Shown in pieces: positions 32,914 to 41,308 of a DNA stretch of 64,000 nucleotides (its first letter is position 1; each line of letters opens with the position of its first letter). The notes beneath the pieces are model-generated. The model ran no database searches and was not told the DNA's origin. It worked only from the letters and a program-made list of their open reading frames with translations. Source of the stretch: JAIOZK01 sp964468645. GTDB lineage: Bacteria; Bacteroidota; Bacteroidia; Bacteroidales; JAIOZK01. The DNA lies in the NCBI GenBank assembly GCA_964468645.1, contig CAYXUU010000002.1, positions 62,001 to 126,000 on the forward strand. The letters run 5' to 3'. The position numbers and the translations under genes are program-made.

Positions 32914-32997
32914 TCTTTAGAATAATTCTTAGCTACAGCCAGTTAATCTTTAGAATCTGCTTTTAGATAGCAAGAGCTGTAAGGATATCAGAAAAGC

Positions 32998-35631
32998 TTA
33001 ATGATTCCTCATCAGTTTAATCTCTTCTAAAATCTGCCGGTGCTGCTTTTCAAGTTGTTCAATTCTTTTGTCCTGATCCTCAATTTTCTTTTGTTGTTCT
33101 TTGTTGGCTTCCACAAGTAACACCACAAAGCGATCGTAGTTTATTCCGTAATGCCCGCTATTTTGGTTCTGGTAAACCATCTCAGGAAAAATCCTGTTAA
33201 CTTCCTGGGCAACAAAGCCATAATCGCGGTTACCATCCGGATTGGATTTCCAGTTGAAAGAATAACCCTGCAGTTTATTCAATCTTTCAGTAATATTATC
33301 AACAGCCTGCAGGTTTTCTTTTAATCGATCATCAGAGGCCATTGTACACAGGGTGCCTGTACCATCAATATATAATGCCGTACCGGTAGAGACGGGAATT
33401 GTTCTTACCCTGAGATTACCAGCAATATCAAGATCCTGGGTTGGGTTATTTACATTGATCCCGATACGATTCGATGAGAAATCACCATAGATAAGAGGTG
33501 TTAATGTGCTGGAATTATCTATATAAAGTTTATTATCACCTGACGCACTTTTTCCAGCCTGATTTCCTATGTAAACATTAGAACTACCGAGAGAATTATC
33601 ATGGCCGCTTTCATTACCAATCATTACATTATTGGAACCAGAGTTATTAAATCCTGAAAAATCACCGATAAAAGTATTTTCATCGCCATCACCAAGATTA
33701 TAACCTGCAGCATGTCCCAACACTGTGTTATACTTGGCTTCGTCACTTTTCTTTCCGGCATAATCTCCTATCATAACATTATAACCTTCATCAAGTCTAT
33801 AACCGCAATGATAACCAATCAGAACATTATTTCCATAATAGGACAGGTGTCTCCCGGCACTGGTACCGATACAAATACTGGGTGCAGCAAAATATTTGTT
33901 ATATCCGGCAGAATCACCGATAAAGATATTATCGTTGTGATCATTCATGAATCCTGCCGCATAACCTATTGTAACATTTCTGCTACCATTCCCATTCTGA
34001 TAACAAGTAAACGGACCAATACAGACATTTCTGGAACCGGAATCGGAAAAGGAGCCTGCATAATATCCAATTAACGTATTATAGCTGGTCTGGTTATCAG
34101 CTCCGGCATAGGCGCCTATAACGGTATTACAGGAACCGTACTCACTCTCATAAGCCGACCGATAGCCTACAAAAACATTATCACCTCCTGACCAGAGATT
34201 TGTTCCTGATTCCATACCTACAGCAGTATTGTTGCTGTTGTAGTTTACTCGTCCTGCTTTATAACCGACGAAGGTACAGTTATCTCCACCATATCCTCCA
34301 GTATGATTTCCAATGTATACGCTCCATGAGGATGTATCCACCAGATCCCCTGCTTCCATACCGATAAACACATTATCCCGGCCTGTACTAATATGGTCAC
34401 CTGCTTTCACTCCCAGAAATGTATTATCTGTCCCCTTAATGCTTAATACTCTTTTATCATTGAATTTTAAAGCACTGTCAGTACTGGTAATATTAATATT
34501 ACCCTGAATATCCAGGCGGTTTGCCGGTGAAAATATATGAATGCCCATTCTTTCGGTGGTATCGTTCCATACCAGGTCTGAATCACCTTCAAACTGGCCA
34601 CCTTTGTTGAATTGAATGCTTCGGTTTACTCCTCCGGGAGTGGGAATTACCGGAGCAATTCCCCAGCCAGCATTACCTGATGCATCGGAATAAAGCATTT
34701 TTCCAGATCCCTCATTTCCATCAACTATCTGTAATGCAAAGGATGCTCCCCCTAGTTTAACATAGTTGCCACCTGTATTCGAAAAATGACCTCCCCAGCC
34801 TGAAGCTGATCCGTACACACCAGTATTATTCGTTGAGCCTTCCGCTGTACCATATAATCCATATCCATTCACCCCATTAGACGCCTTGCCGTATACGCCA
34901 TAAACATTTGAACCAGTATCTGCAACAGAATATAAACCATAGTTTATACCGTTGGTCGCTCCTCTTGTGCTGGACAATGAGATACCGTAAATAGTATTGG
35001 AATTGTTCTCGCTCATATGAATCATGTGGGTCATTCCTTTTAAAAAACCAGAACTGCCTGTATGATAGTGACTGCTTTCTATCCCGATTTGATCCTGTGT
35101 TGTTGATTCACTTTCAACCACAAGGCCTTTTGTATATCCGTTATTTTCAGAACCGGTGAATTTCGCTTTTACATAAACGCCTACCCCATTGAAATTCGAA
35201 TTTGTGTGGCTGAATGATGCACCGTAACCCCAGATCGGACCGGTATTCATATTACAATAGAAACCGTATAGATTTGCCGTATCGCTGGCTACCTGCAGCT
35301 TGTTAGTGTTGATACCGAAAGGATTCAAGGAGGTTCCGGTATCTTCCCAGAGATCGCCTGTCACTCTTTCCCAGGAAGATCCTGTATAATAATAAAATCC
35401 TTTGCTCATATCGGTCTGGTAAACCAGCAATCCGGTTGCCGGTGAAGATATCAGCAATCGTTGCGTTTGGGTTAGTCTCGGGGCAAGGAATCCCCGTGTA
35501 GTATCCGAAACATCGAGCATGGCAGATCCGTCTGCATTGTTACCACTTGTATTTATTGCTACCTGTCCGTGAATACCTGTCTGAACAGATACAAACAAAA
35601 TTGCTACAAAGAAAAGTCTGATTGTATTCAT
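32998..35631 (-). CDS. Secreted head-repeat protein with endosialidase chaperone (peptidase S74) domain
   Basis: An 877-residue secreted protein (signal peptide LFFVAILFVSVQTGIHGQ). After an N-terminal LDVSDTTRGFLAPRLT segment, common in Bacteroidota adhesins, residues about 400-700 carry some 15 copies of a glycine- and asparagine-rich NxxxGxxAG-type repeat (for example NTAVGMESG, NVFVGYRSA, NTFIGDFSG) expected to form a trimeric left-handed beta-roll head as in YadA-like adhesins. The C-terminus is the intramolecular chaperone of endosialidase (peptidase S74): SDDRLKENLQ with the Ser766-Lys771 dyad, GYSFNW and GFVAQEVNRIFPEMV, then a coiled coil. It should trimerise and then self-cleave. 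A TATCTTTA element lies about 48 nt upstream. No T9SS tail was seen. Confidence 0.88.
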   Translation of the reverse strand: MNTIRLFFVAILFVSVQTGIHGQVAINTSGNNADGSAMLDVSDTTRGFLAPRLTQTQRLLISSPATGLLVYQTDMSKGFYYYTGSSWERVTGDLWEDTGTSLNPFGINTNKLQVASDTANLYGFYCNMNTGPIWGYGASFSHTNSNFNGVGVYVKAKFTGSENNGYTKGLVVESESTTQDQIGIESSHYHTGSSGFLKGMTHMIHMSENNSNTIYGISLSSTRGATNGINYGLYSVADTGSNVYGVYGKASNGVNGYGLYGTAEGSTNNTGVYGSASGWGGHFSNTGGNYVKLGGASFALQIVDGNEGSGKMLYSDASGNAGWGIAPVIPTPGGVNRSIQFNKGGQFEGDSDLVWNDTTERMGIHIFSPANRLDIQGNINITSTDSALKFNDKRVLSIKGTDNTFLGVKAGDHISTGRDNVFIGMEAGDLVDTSSWSVYIGNHTGGYGGDNCTFVGYKAGRVNYNSNNTAVGMESGTNLWSGGDNVFVGYRSAYESEYGSCNTVIGAYAGADNQTSYNTLIGYYAGSFSDSGSRNVCIGPFTCYQNGNGSRNVTIGYAAGFMNDHNDNIFIGDSAGYNKYFAAPSICIGTSAGRHLSYYGNNVLIGYHCGYRLDEGYNVMIGDYAGKKSDEAKYNTVLGHAAGYNLGDGDENTFIGDFSGFNNSGSNNVMIGNESGHDNSLGSSNVYIGNQAGKSASGDNKLYIDNSSTLTPLIYGDFSSNRIGINVNNPTQDLDIAGNLRVRTIPVSTGTALYIDGTGTLCTMASDDRLKENLQAVDNITERLNKLQGYSFNWKSNPDGNRDYGFVAQEVNRIFPEMVYQNQNSGHYGINYDRFVVLLVEANKEQQKKIEDQDKRIEQLEKQHRQILEEIKLMRNH

Positions 35632-35867
35632 GAAGATTTGGTTTATGGTTATTACTAATGGATTTAGGTACGTGATTATAAAGATATAAAGAAATACAGT
35701 ATTTGCAAAATATTTGCCTGGATGGTAGGATCAGGAAATGCACGAAGCCGGGATAATCCTATAATTCGTTAATCCAGGTTTGATCTTCTATATCGGGATA
35801 ATCCCAACTAATACATTGGTTCATTACAATCCCAATGCATAATTTGGGATTATTGAAATTCGTCTTG
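35632..35867. other. Gap with palindromic sequence downstream of the LRR pseudogene
   Basis: About 236 bp without a gene. A perfect 10-bp inverted repeat ATAATCCCAA / TTGGGATTAT (35798-35807 with 35844-35853) lies just past the stop of the decayed gene and could end its transcript. Confidence 0.55.
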
Positions 35868-36640
35868 TTATCTCTTGATCAATTTCTCCCTGATCAAATA
35901 TATCTCAAAGGCCACTTCAACAATATACATCCCCGGATTAAGGGATGAAACATTAGCTTTGTCCACACCCTTTTCATGGATCATCCGTTGACCTGTCAGG
36001 TTGTAAATATTTACTTCCTGGATTGACTTATCATCCTGGCAGAGCCTGCAAAGTTTTCTACGCCTGATAAACTTGTAAGTGATGGGTTTCCGGCAATTAC
36101 CAAACTTCCAACATGGGTTAAACTGTTAAGGCCAATTAAACTGGTTAATGCCAGATTACCTTCTTCCGCTGTTCCAATGCTCAATAATCTTCCGACATAA
36201 TTATTAGGTCCAATGGCAACTAAACTGTCCAGTCCGTTTAAGCTGGTCAAAGAATCGTTACAAGCAATATCCAGGTTTCCTCCTATAGCTGTCAATTCGT
36301 CCAATCCGATTAGATTATTCAGGGCAGGATTATCTTTTATGACCAGGTCTCTTCCAATGGAAATCAGGCCTTCCAATCCTGACAGATTGGTTAAAACACG
36401 ATTACCCACAATATCTAATTCACCATCGATTGCAGTTAACACATTTAAATTTGTGATATTATTCCCACTGATTACAACATCTCCCTCAATTTCAGTACAA
36501 CCCGGGTAGTTTGTTTGGAAATTGTCGATTTGCTCCTGGGTAGTGATAATGATGCCTTCGGGCAGGCAGGACTGGGAATAAGCGTGAATAGTGAACAGTG
36601 AACAGTGAATGATAAAAAGAACTAATGTTAATTTTTTCAT
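35868..36640 (-). pseudogene. LRR-type T9SS protein, frameshifted and internally deleted
   Basis: The open frame from the ATG at 36640 gives a signal peptide, an SCLPEGI N-terminal motif and about seven 24-residue LRR-like repeats (GLDELTAIGGNLDIACND type), then runs out of frame at ENFAGSARMISQSRK (stop at 36011). In a shifted frame the sequence immediately continues with VNIYNLTGQRMIHEKGVD and ends LIREKLIKR with a stop at 35868-35870, which matches the T9SS tail of the intact paralogue next door (its tail has ILIYNQLGQKVIHQ and ends IREKLIKR). The YPNP part of the sorting domain is missing, so a deletion with a frameshift has removed it. Total length 773 nt is not a multiple of 3. Probably a non-functional or unsorted product. 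Confidence 0.8.
36586..36613. repeat. Heptanucleotide array inside signal-peptide codons
   Basis: GAATAGT, GAACAGT, GAACAGT, GAATGAT (7-bp period, AGT every 7 bp) overlap the start of the LRR pseudogene and encode part of its signal peptide on the minus strand. Confidence 0.7.
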
Positions 36641-36660
36641 GAGTGTGTTTTTTATGTCTT

Positions 36661-36737
36661 CAGTCCTCAGTTTTCAGTCTTCAATCGGACAGTCACTGAT
36701 TGAGGACTGTGGACTGTAAGCTGAGCACTGTAGACTG
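36661..36737. repeat. Inverted pair of heptanucleotide arrays
   Basis: Left array CAGTCCT, CAGTTTT, CAGTCTT, CAATCGG (36661-36688). Right array AGGACTG, TGGACTG, TAAGCTG, AGCACTG, TAGACTG (36703-36737) in inverted orientation, ending 2 nt from the stop of the LRR gene at 36740. A pair of arrays with a short centre. Confidence 0.75.
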
Positions 36738-36739
36738 AT

Positions 36740-38551
36740 TCAACGCTTTATCAACTTCTCCCTGATCCTGAATTCCTCCCATACTACTTCAATAATGTAC
36801 ATCCCCGGCCGGATAGATGAGACATCAACTTTATGAGCTGGTGCATTTTGATGAATTACCTTCTGGCCAAGCTGGTTATAAATGAGAATCTCCTTTATAA
36901 TAGTACTATCCTCACTTGAAAAATACAACTCGTTTGAAACAGGATTGGGATATATTATTATTTCAAGAAGAATAGCAATATCAGGAACAAAAACATAAAC
37001 ACAGGCCGAATCTACCTGTTCCTCACTATCACAACCATTTGTATTATCATGGATTTCCGTGTCTCCACTGAGTGCTAAAAAATCACAAACACTCTGCACA
37101 TGACAGTATGATAATAATTGATTCCCTATGATTGATAACCGCCCCAGCGATTCAGCATCAATGTTTTCAATACCATGAATATCGGTGAGGAGGTCGTTAT
37201 CCTGGATAATCAATTCTGAAAGACCCTCCCAAGCTGTTATCGATTTCAAACTATCCAGGCCTGTAAGTGATGTTAAAGCATCATTATTTGAAATTTGCAG
37301 GGATCCACCCCACAGAAGGGGCCCTATATGGGTGAGGTTTTTCAGCGCAGACAAACTGACGAGAGCCTCATTATCTGCGATCGTTAATCCACCGGTGGTT
37401 ATTTCAGTAATACACTCCAGGCCGGTTAAGCTGTCTAACACACTATTGTTACTTATTTTAAGGTATGAAATATTTCCTACTGATAAATTCTCCAGATCCG
37501 AAATTTGCTGGAGTGAAAGATTATCACTAATATTTAAACCCCCAACTGAAGTAAGGTTTTCCAAACCGGTTAAGTCTGATAGAATATCATTATCGATAAT
37601 GTCGAGTGTACCAACAATGGTGGTAATATTCTCCAAACCCGCTAAACTGTTTAATGATTGATTGCTTTTGATTTTAAGTTCTGGTATTGATATCAGATTA
37701 CCCAAACCCGTTAAACTGGACAGATAAGGATTGTCATAGATGGAAAGATAATCATGGATAACCGCCAGATTCTCCAGGTTCTCTATATTTTCCAGAACAT
37801 CATTCTGTCCTATTTCACAATAATCCCCTATTGAATCCAGGTTATTTAACCCTTCCAGGTCAGTCATATTACAAAGGTTTTGAATTAACAAATGTCCACC
37901 TATGGCAGTCAGATTTTCAAAGCCGGCCAGGCTACAGAAGGAGGGATGGTTTTTAATCTCAAGCTCCCCGTTGATGGAGATTAAATTATTAAATCCAGTT
38001 ATTTCAACCAGTTCAATATTATCATTACAGAGAAAGCTCTCAAGGCCAATTAAACTATTGAAACCTGATATAAAGAGCAATGCATTGTTATCATGAATCC
38101 AGAGTTCCCCGCCAATGGAGGTTAAATTATTAAATCCTGTGATTGAAGGCAGGCCATTATTGTCATGGATCCAGACGAGTGCTCCAATAGAAGTCAGATT
38201 ATCGAGCCCTGTCAAGGAGTTCAGAAACGGATTATGCTGAATCCAGAGATATCCCCCGATGGAAGTCAGATTGTCCAATCCTGATAATGTTGTCAGGGAG
38301 TCGTTGTTACAAATGCTAAGGTGTGACCCGAGAGAAGTCAGAACACTCAGCCCGTCAAGATTGGTAATATCCTCTCCGGAAATTGTCACCACTCCTTCAA
38401 TCTCTGTACATCCTGGAAAGGTTGCCTGGAATATATCCACTTCGGCCTGGGAGTTGAAGGATATGCCTTGAGGGAGACAGGATTGGGAATAAGCGTGAAT
38501 AGTGAATAGGAAACAGTGAACAGTAATAAGAATTAATACTAATTTTTTCAC
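36740..38551 (-). CDS. LRR-type (BspA-like) T9SS surface protein
   Basis: A 603-residue secreted protein, intact paralogue of the decayed gene beside it. A signal peptide is followed by SCLPQGISFNSQAEVDIFQ and about 15 repeats of 23-26 residues with GLDNLTSIGGYLWIQHN- and GFNNLTSIGGELWIHDN-like cores (receptor-L/LRR solenoid). At the C-terminus is a T9SS type A domain (IIIYPNPVSNELYF ... IREKLIKR). Such solenoids bind host or matrix components; the ligand is unknown. The start is GTG at 38551. The codons for its signal peptide lie within a heptanucleotide array (38497-38524). A TATCTTTA element precedes it. Confidence 0.9.
   Translation of the reverse strand: MKKLVLILITVHCFLFTIHAYSQSCLPQGISFNSQAEVDIFQATFPGCTEIEGVVTISGEDITNLDGLSVLTSLGSHLSICNNDSLTTLSGLDNLTSIGGYLWIQHNPFLNSLTGLDNLTSIGALVWIHDNNGLPSITGFNNLTSIGGELWIHDNNALLFISGFNSLIGLESFLCNDNIELVEITGFNNLISINGELEIKNHPSFCSLAGFENLTAIGGHLLIQNLCNMTDLEGLNNLDSIGDYCEIGQNDVLENIENLENLAVIHDYLSIYDNPYLSSLTGLGNLISIPELKIKSNQSLNSLAGLENITTIVGTLDIIDNDILSDLTGLENLTSVGGLNISDNLSLQQISDLENLSVGNISYLKISNNSVLDSLTGLECITEITTGGLTIADNEALVSLSALKNLTHIGPLLWGGSLQISNNDALTSLTGLDSLKSITAWEGLSELIIQDNDLLTDIHGIENIDAESLGRLSIIGNQLLSYCHVQSVCDFLALSGDTEIHDNTNGCDSEEQVDSACVYVFVPDIAILLEIIIYPNPVSNELYFSSEDSTIIKEILIYNQLGQKVIHQNAPAHKVDVSSIRPGMYIIEVVWEEFRIREKLIKR
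38497..38524. repeat. Heptanucleotide array in the LRR gene's signal-peptide codons
   Basis: GAATAGT, GAATAGG, AAACAGT, GAACAGT (7-bp period) inside the 5' end of the LRR gene at 38551, homologous to the array at 36586. Confidence 0.7.
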
Positions 38552-38680
38552 GAAGGGTGGAATTGGTTTAGATATTAAAGATAGAACAAAAAAGACTTTA
38601 TGTCAAGTGCTTAGTTGATTCGAATATCGTCATTCGTGAATTCGCGAAATCTTGAAATCTCAGAATATTTTCCTTAATGC

Positions 38681-39310
38681 TTAAATCTTCCTCACAACCA
38701 TCAGCCCATCCCTTACTGTCAGCAATGCGTTCTCCACCCTGTCATCCAGCTGAACAAAATCATTGAATTCGATGATAGCCTGTGTTTCCCTGTCTTTATC
38801 ATTCTTTATAACCTTACCTCCCCAGAAAGCATTGTCGGCAATTAGAAACCCACCAGGCCTTAATTTTGGCAGGAGCAATTGATAATAATTCAGGTAGTTG
38901 TCCTTGTCGGCATCTATAAAAACCAGATCGAATTCTTCATCTGTTTGTGGAATTACATTCAATGCCTGATCAATGTGAATTACTACTTTTTCAGAAATCC
39001 CCGCCTCTTCAAAGTATTTTCCAAATATCCACTGCATTTCAGGTTCTGATTCAATGGTATGTATGATGCCATCTTCTGTCATGCCTTTTGCCAGGCAGAT
39101 CGTTGAATAACCCGTGAATGTTCCTATCTCCAGAATTCGTCGGGGTTTGATCATATAACTGATCAACTCCAGGAATTTCCCCTGCAGATGCCCGGAGATC
39201 ATTCTTGGGTAAACCGTTTTGAGATGGGTTTCACGATACAGTCTTTTTAAAAGATCAGTTTCGTTGGTAGTATGATTCCTGGCATATTTGTCAAATTCCT
39301 TTTTAATCAT
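38681..39310 (-). CDS. O-methyltransferase (CCoAOMT-like)
   Basis: A 209-residue class I SAM-dependent O-methyltransferase of the catechol/caffeoyl-CoA type. Visible are the helix KFLELISYMIKPRRILEIG followed by TFTGYSTICLAKGM, IHTIESEPEMQ (ribose contact), and the metal-dependent DLVFIDADKDNYLNYY plus GGFLIADNAFWGGKV. The substrate in bacteria is unknown. It overlaps the M16 peptidase gene upstream by 8 nt, so the two are co-translated; a stable Bacteroidota pair. Confidence 0.9.
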   Translation of the reverse strand: MIKKEFDKYARNHTTNETDLLKRLYRETHLKTVYPRMISGHLQGKFLELISYMIKPRRILEIGTFTGYSTICLAKGMTEDGIIHTIESEPEMQWIFGKYFEEAGISEKVVIHIDQALNVIPQTDEEFDLVFIDADKDNYLNYYQLLLPKLRPGGFLIADNAFWGGKVIKNDKDRETQAIIEFNDFVQLDDRVENALLTVRDGLMVVRKI

Positions 39311-40544
39311 CGTCCTCTTTCTGATTTGACTTAAATAACAATGAGCTCAGCCTGACAGGATCAAATACCTCATTTGCAGTTTCCATCAGTTCTTCCGGTG
39401 TTATTTTTTCGATACCGGAGCAAATTTCCTCAAAGGTAAAGACACGGTTGAGGTGTAGTAATGATTTTCCTTTTGAGAGCATTTCACTCAGATGTGACTC
39501 AAGACTGATAGCCAGTTGTCCGATCAATTGCTGTCTGGCCCGTTTTATCTGCAGGGTACCCATTTTTACCTTTCTCAGTTTGTCCATCTCTTTATGAACC
39601 AATTCAACAGATCTTTCCATATACCCGGGCATGGTTCCAAGATAAATACAAAACACTCCGCTATCGGAATAGGATTGATACATGGAATCGATGGTATAGG
39701 TAAATCCGTATTTTTCACGTACCGAAAGGTTTAACCTTGAATTCATTCCAGGGCCACCAAGGATATTATTCAGTAAAACCATGGTTAACCTTCGTTTATC
39801 ATCCATAGGGTAAGCCAGGTTACCAATACATCCATGAGAAAGGTATGTTGGTTTCCCAATAGAATTTGAAGCAGGTTGATAATTTGTAAATCTCTCTCTT
39901 TTTTGTGATGAGGGGGATGAAGAAATCTCTGAATAATATTTTAATACCAGGTTCTTCAGTCTGGTAAAACTTATATTTCCAACAGATGCAATAACGATTT
40001 TGCTTGTTGAATAATTCTCAGAAACAAAATGCTGCAACTGATTCCTTTTGATATGTTTAACAGTATCTGGCGTTCCAAGAATATTCCTTCCTATGGGGTG
40101 TCCGTCGAACAGCAGGTTTTCAAATTCATCATAGATCTCTTCAGATGGATTATCCCGGTATGAGTTAATTTCATCCACGATCACATCTTTTTCCTTTTTA
40201 ATTTCCTTTTCAGGAAAAACAGAATTGAAAGTGATATCCTGAATGAGCTGCAGTGCTCTGTCGTAATATGATGGCATGAAGGAACAGTAGATGCATGTTT
40301 CTTCCTTGGTAGTATATGCATTAAGGTCACCACCAACATTTTCCATCCGGCTGAGGATGTGAAATGCTTTACGTTTCCGGGTTCCTTTAAAAATCATATG
40401 TTCGATAAAATGGGCAATACCATTTTCATCAGCCCTCTCATCACGTGAACCTGCATTTACGTATAATCCAAGGTGGGCAACGCCATTGCTGATTTGCCGG
40501 TGAAGTAATTTTATGCCATTTGGCAGGGTAAAAGTCTGATACAT
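39303..40544 (-). CDS. M16 family zinc metallopeptidase
   Basis: A 413-residue insulinase/processing-peptidase-like enzyme. The inverted zinc motif HFIEH (residues 45-49) is intact, followed by the distal zinc-ligand region (VDEINSYRDNPSEEIYDEFENLLF). The second half has the R/Y-containing LGGPGMNSRLNLSVREKYGFTYTI typical of the family. No signal peptide is visible, so it is probably cytoplasmic. The 3' end overlaps the methyltransferase by 8 nt. A TACTTTTG element lies about 22 nt before its ATG. Confidence 0.93.
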   Translation of the reverse strand: MYQTFTLPNGIKLLHRQISNGVAHLGLYVNAGSRDERADENGIAHFIEHMIFKGTRKRKAFHILSRMENVGGDLNAYTTKEETCIYCSFMPSYYDRALQLIQDITFNSVFPEKEIKKEKDVIVDEINSYRDNPSEEIYDEFENLLFDGHPIGRNILGTPDTVKHIKRNQLQHFVSENYSTSKIVIASVGNISFTRLKNLVLKYYSEISSSPSSQKRERFTNYQPASNSIGKPTYLSHGCIGNLAYPMDDKRRLTMVLLNNILGGPGMNSRLNLSVREKYGFTYTIDSMYQSYSDSGVFCIYLGTMPGYMERSVELVHKEMDKLRKVKMGTLQIKRARQQLIGQLAISLESHLSEMLSKGKSLLHLNRVFTFEEICSGIEKITPEELMETANEVFDPVRLSSLLFKSNQKEDDD

Positions 40545-40565
40545 TGCTTATTCTTCAAAAGGGTA

Positions 40566-40573
40566 CAAAAGTA
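40566..40573 (-). promoter_or_regulatory. Bacteroidota -7 element (TACTTTTG) upstream of the M16 peptidase
   Basis: CAAAAGTA on the plus strand, 22 nt before the ATG at 40544. Confidence 0.45.
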
Positions 40574-40593
40574 AATGATTCTGGTGAATAGTA

Positions 40594-40676
40594 GAGTAAG
40601 TTGAGTAAGTCAAGTAGGTTGAGTAAGGATTCCTTGTGAGGTCCATACTCAACTCGCTTACCACACTTAACTACTC
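40594..40676. repeat. Inverted 9-bp-period repeat (GAGTAAGTT)
   Basis: GAGTAAGTT-type units followed on the right by ACTCAACTCGCTTA in inverted orientation. It sits at the lipoprotein gene's 3' end, between it and the M16 peptidase. Confidence 0.5.
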
Positions 40677-41207
40677 AACCATATCGAAATAAAGCCAGAA
40701 CAATGGCTGGTTTGCAATAAAGTCTCCAGCTTCATCATACTTCTCAAGAACCGGAGCAACGGCAAGTACTTTCTTGATGATGGATTCTTGATTATCATCA
40801 TAATACCATTCTTCCAGGAACCTGACTTTAACCACATCGCTTCGTTCAAATGAGTAAACGACCATCGTGTCGTACATTTCATATGGTTCAGCGGTTCGCA
40901 TTAAGGTCATATAGACGGTATCAAATCCTATGTTCTTTACCTCCCCAGGAGTTAATGGCTGGTTATAATAATCAAAAGCTTCCAGTTTCCCGTTATAAGC
41001 CATTTCGAATATCCAGTTCACCAGGTCATCACGTTGCGGTCCGGGAATATTACTGATCCACCAGTCATAATCCGGATTTGGGCTTTCTATATAGACATCG
41101 TATTGGATCTTGCTTGTTACAGGAATTAATTCTGTTTCATTATTGTTACACGATGTAATGATCAACATGGAAATAATAATAAATAAAAGACTTTTAATAG
41201 TTTTCAT
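40671..41207 (-). CDS. Small lipoprotein of unknown function
   Basis: A 178-residue protein with a lipoprotein signal (LLFIIISMLIITSCNN; Cys at residue 20). The body includes LVNWIFEMAYNGKLEAFDYYNQPLTPGE and a strand-rich C-terminus. The PLTPGEVKNI part is faintly like a segment of GldN/PorN gliding-motility components, but I cannot assign it to that family. Monocistronic. No promoter element was found. Confidence 0.7.
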   Translation of the reverse strand: MKTIKSLLFIIISMLIITSCNNNETELIPVTSKIQYDVYIESPNPDYDWWISNIPGPQRDDLVNWIFEMAYNGKLEAFDYYNQPLTPGEVKNIGFDTVYMTLMRTAEPYEMYDTMVVYSFERSDVVKVRFLEEWYYDDNQESIIKKVLAVAPVLEKYDEAGDFIANQPLFWLYFDMVE

Positions 41208-41296
41208 GATTATCGGATTTGGTTATTGAATTTTCGGTAAATCTTTCTTTCAGATAAAATTAACGCTTTATTATCAAAAACAGGTACACAAGAGTT

Positions 41297-41304
41297 TATC
41301 TTTG
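41297..41304 (+). promoter_or_regulatory. Bacteroidota -7 element (TATCTTTG) almost touching a start codon
   Basis: TATCTTTG matches the consensus exactly. The ATG of the pectate-lyase-like gene is only 4 nt after it, which would give a leaderless or nearly leaderless transcript. Confidence 0.5.
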
Positions 41305-41308
41305 TTAT

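Larger units (their letters stand above)
32321..32997. other. 677-bp gene-free interval rich in hairpins
   Basis: No supportable gene. It holds a perfect 22-bp inverted repeat (32481-32502 with 32553-32574) and three small evenly spaced hairpins (32781-32797, 32833-32849, 32894-32913). Also present are CATTGGCAGCGTAGCCGAAG-like fragments near 32627, which resemble those in other gaps. Confidence 0.6.
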
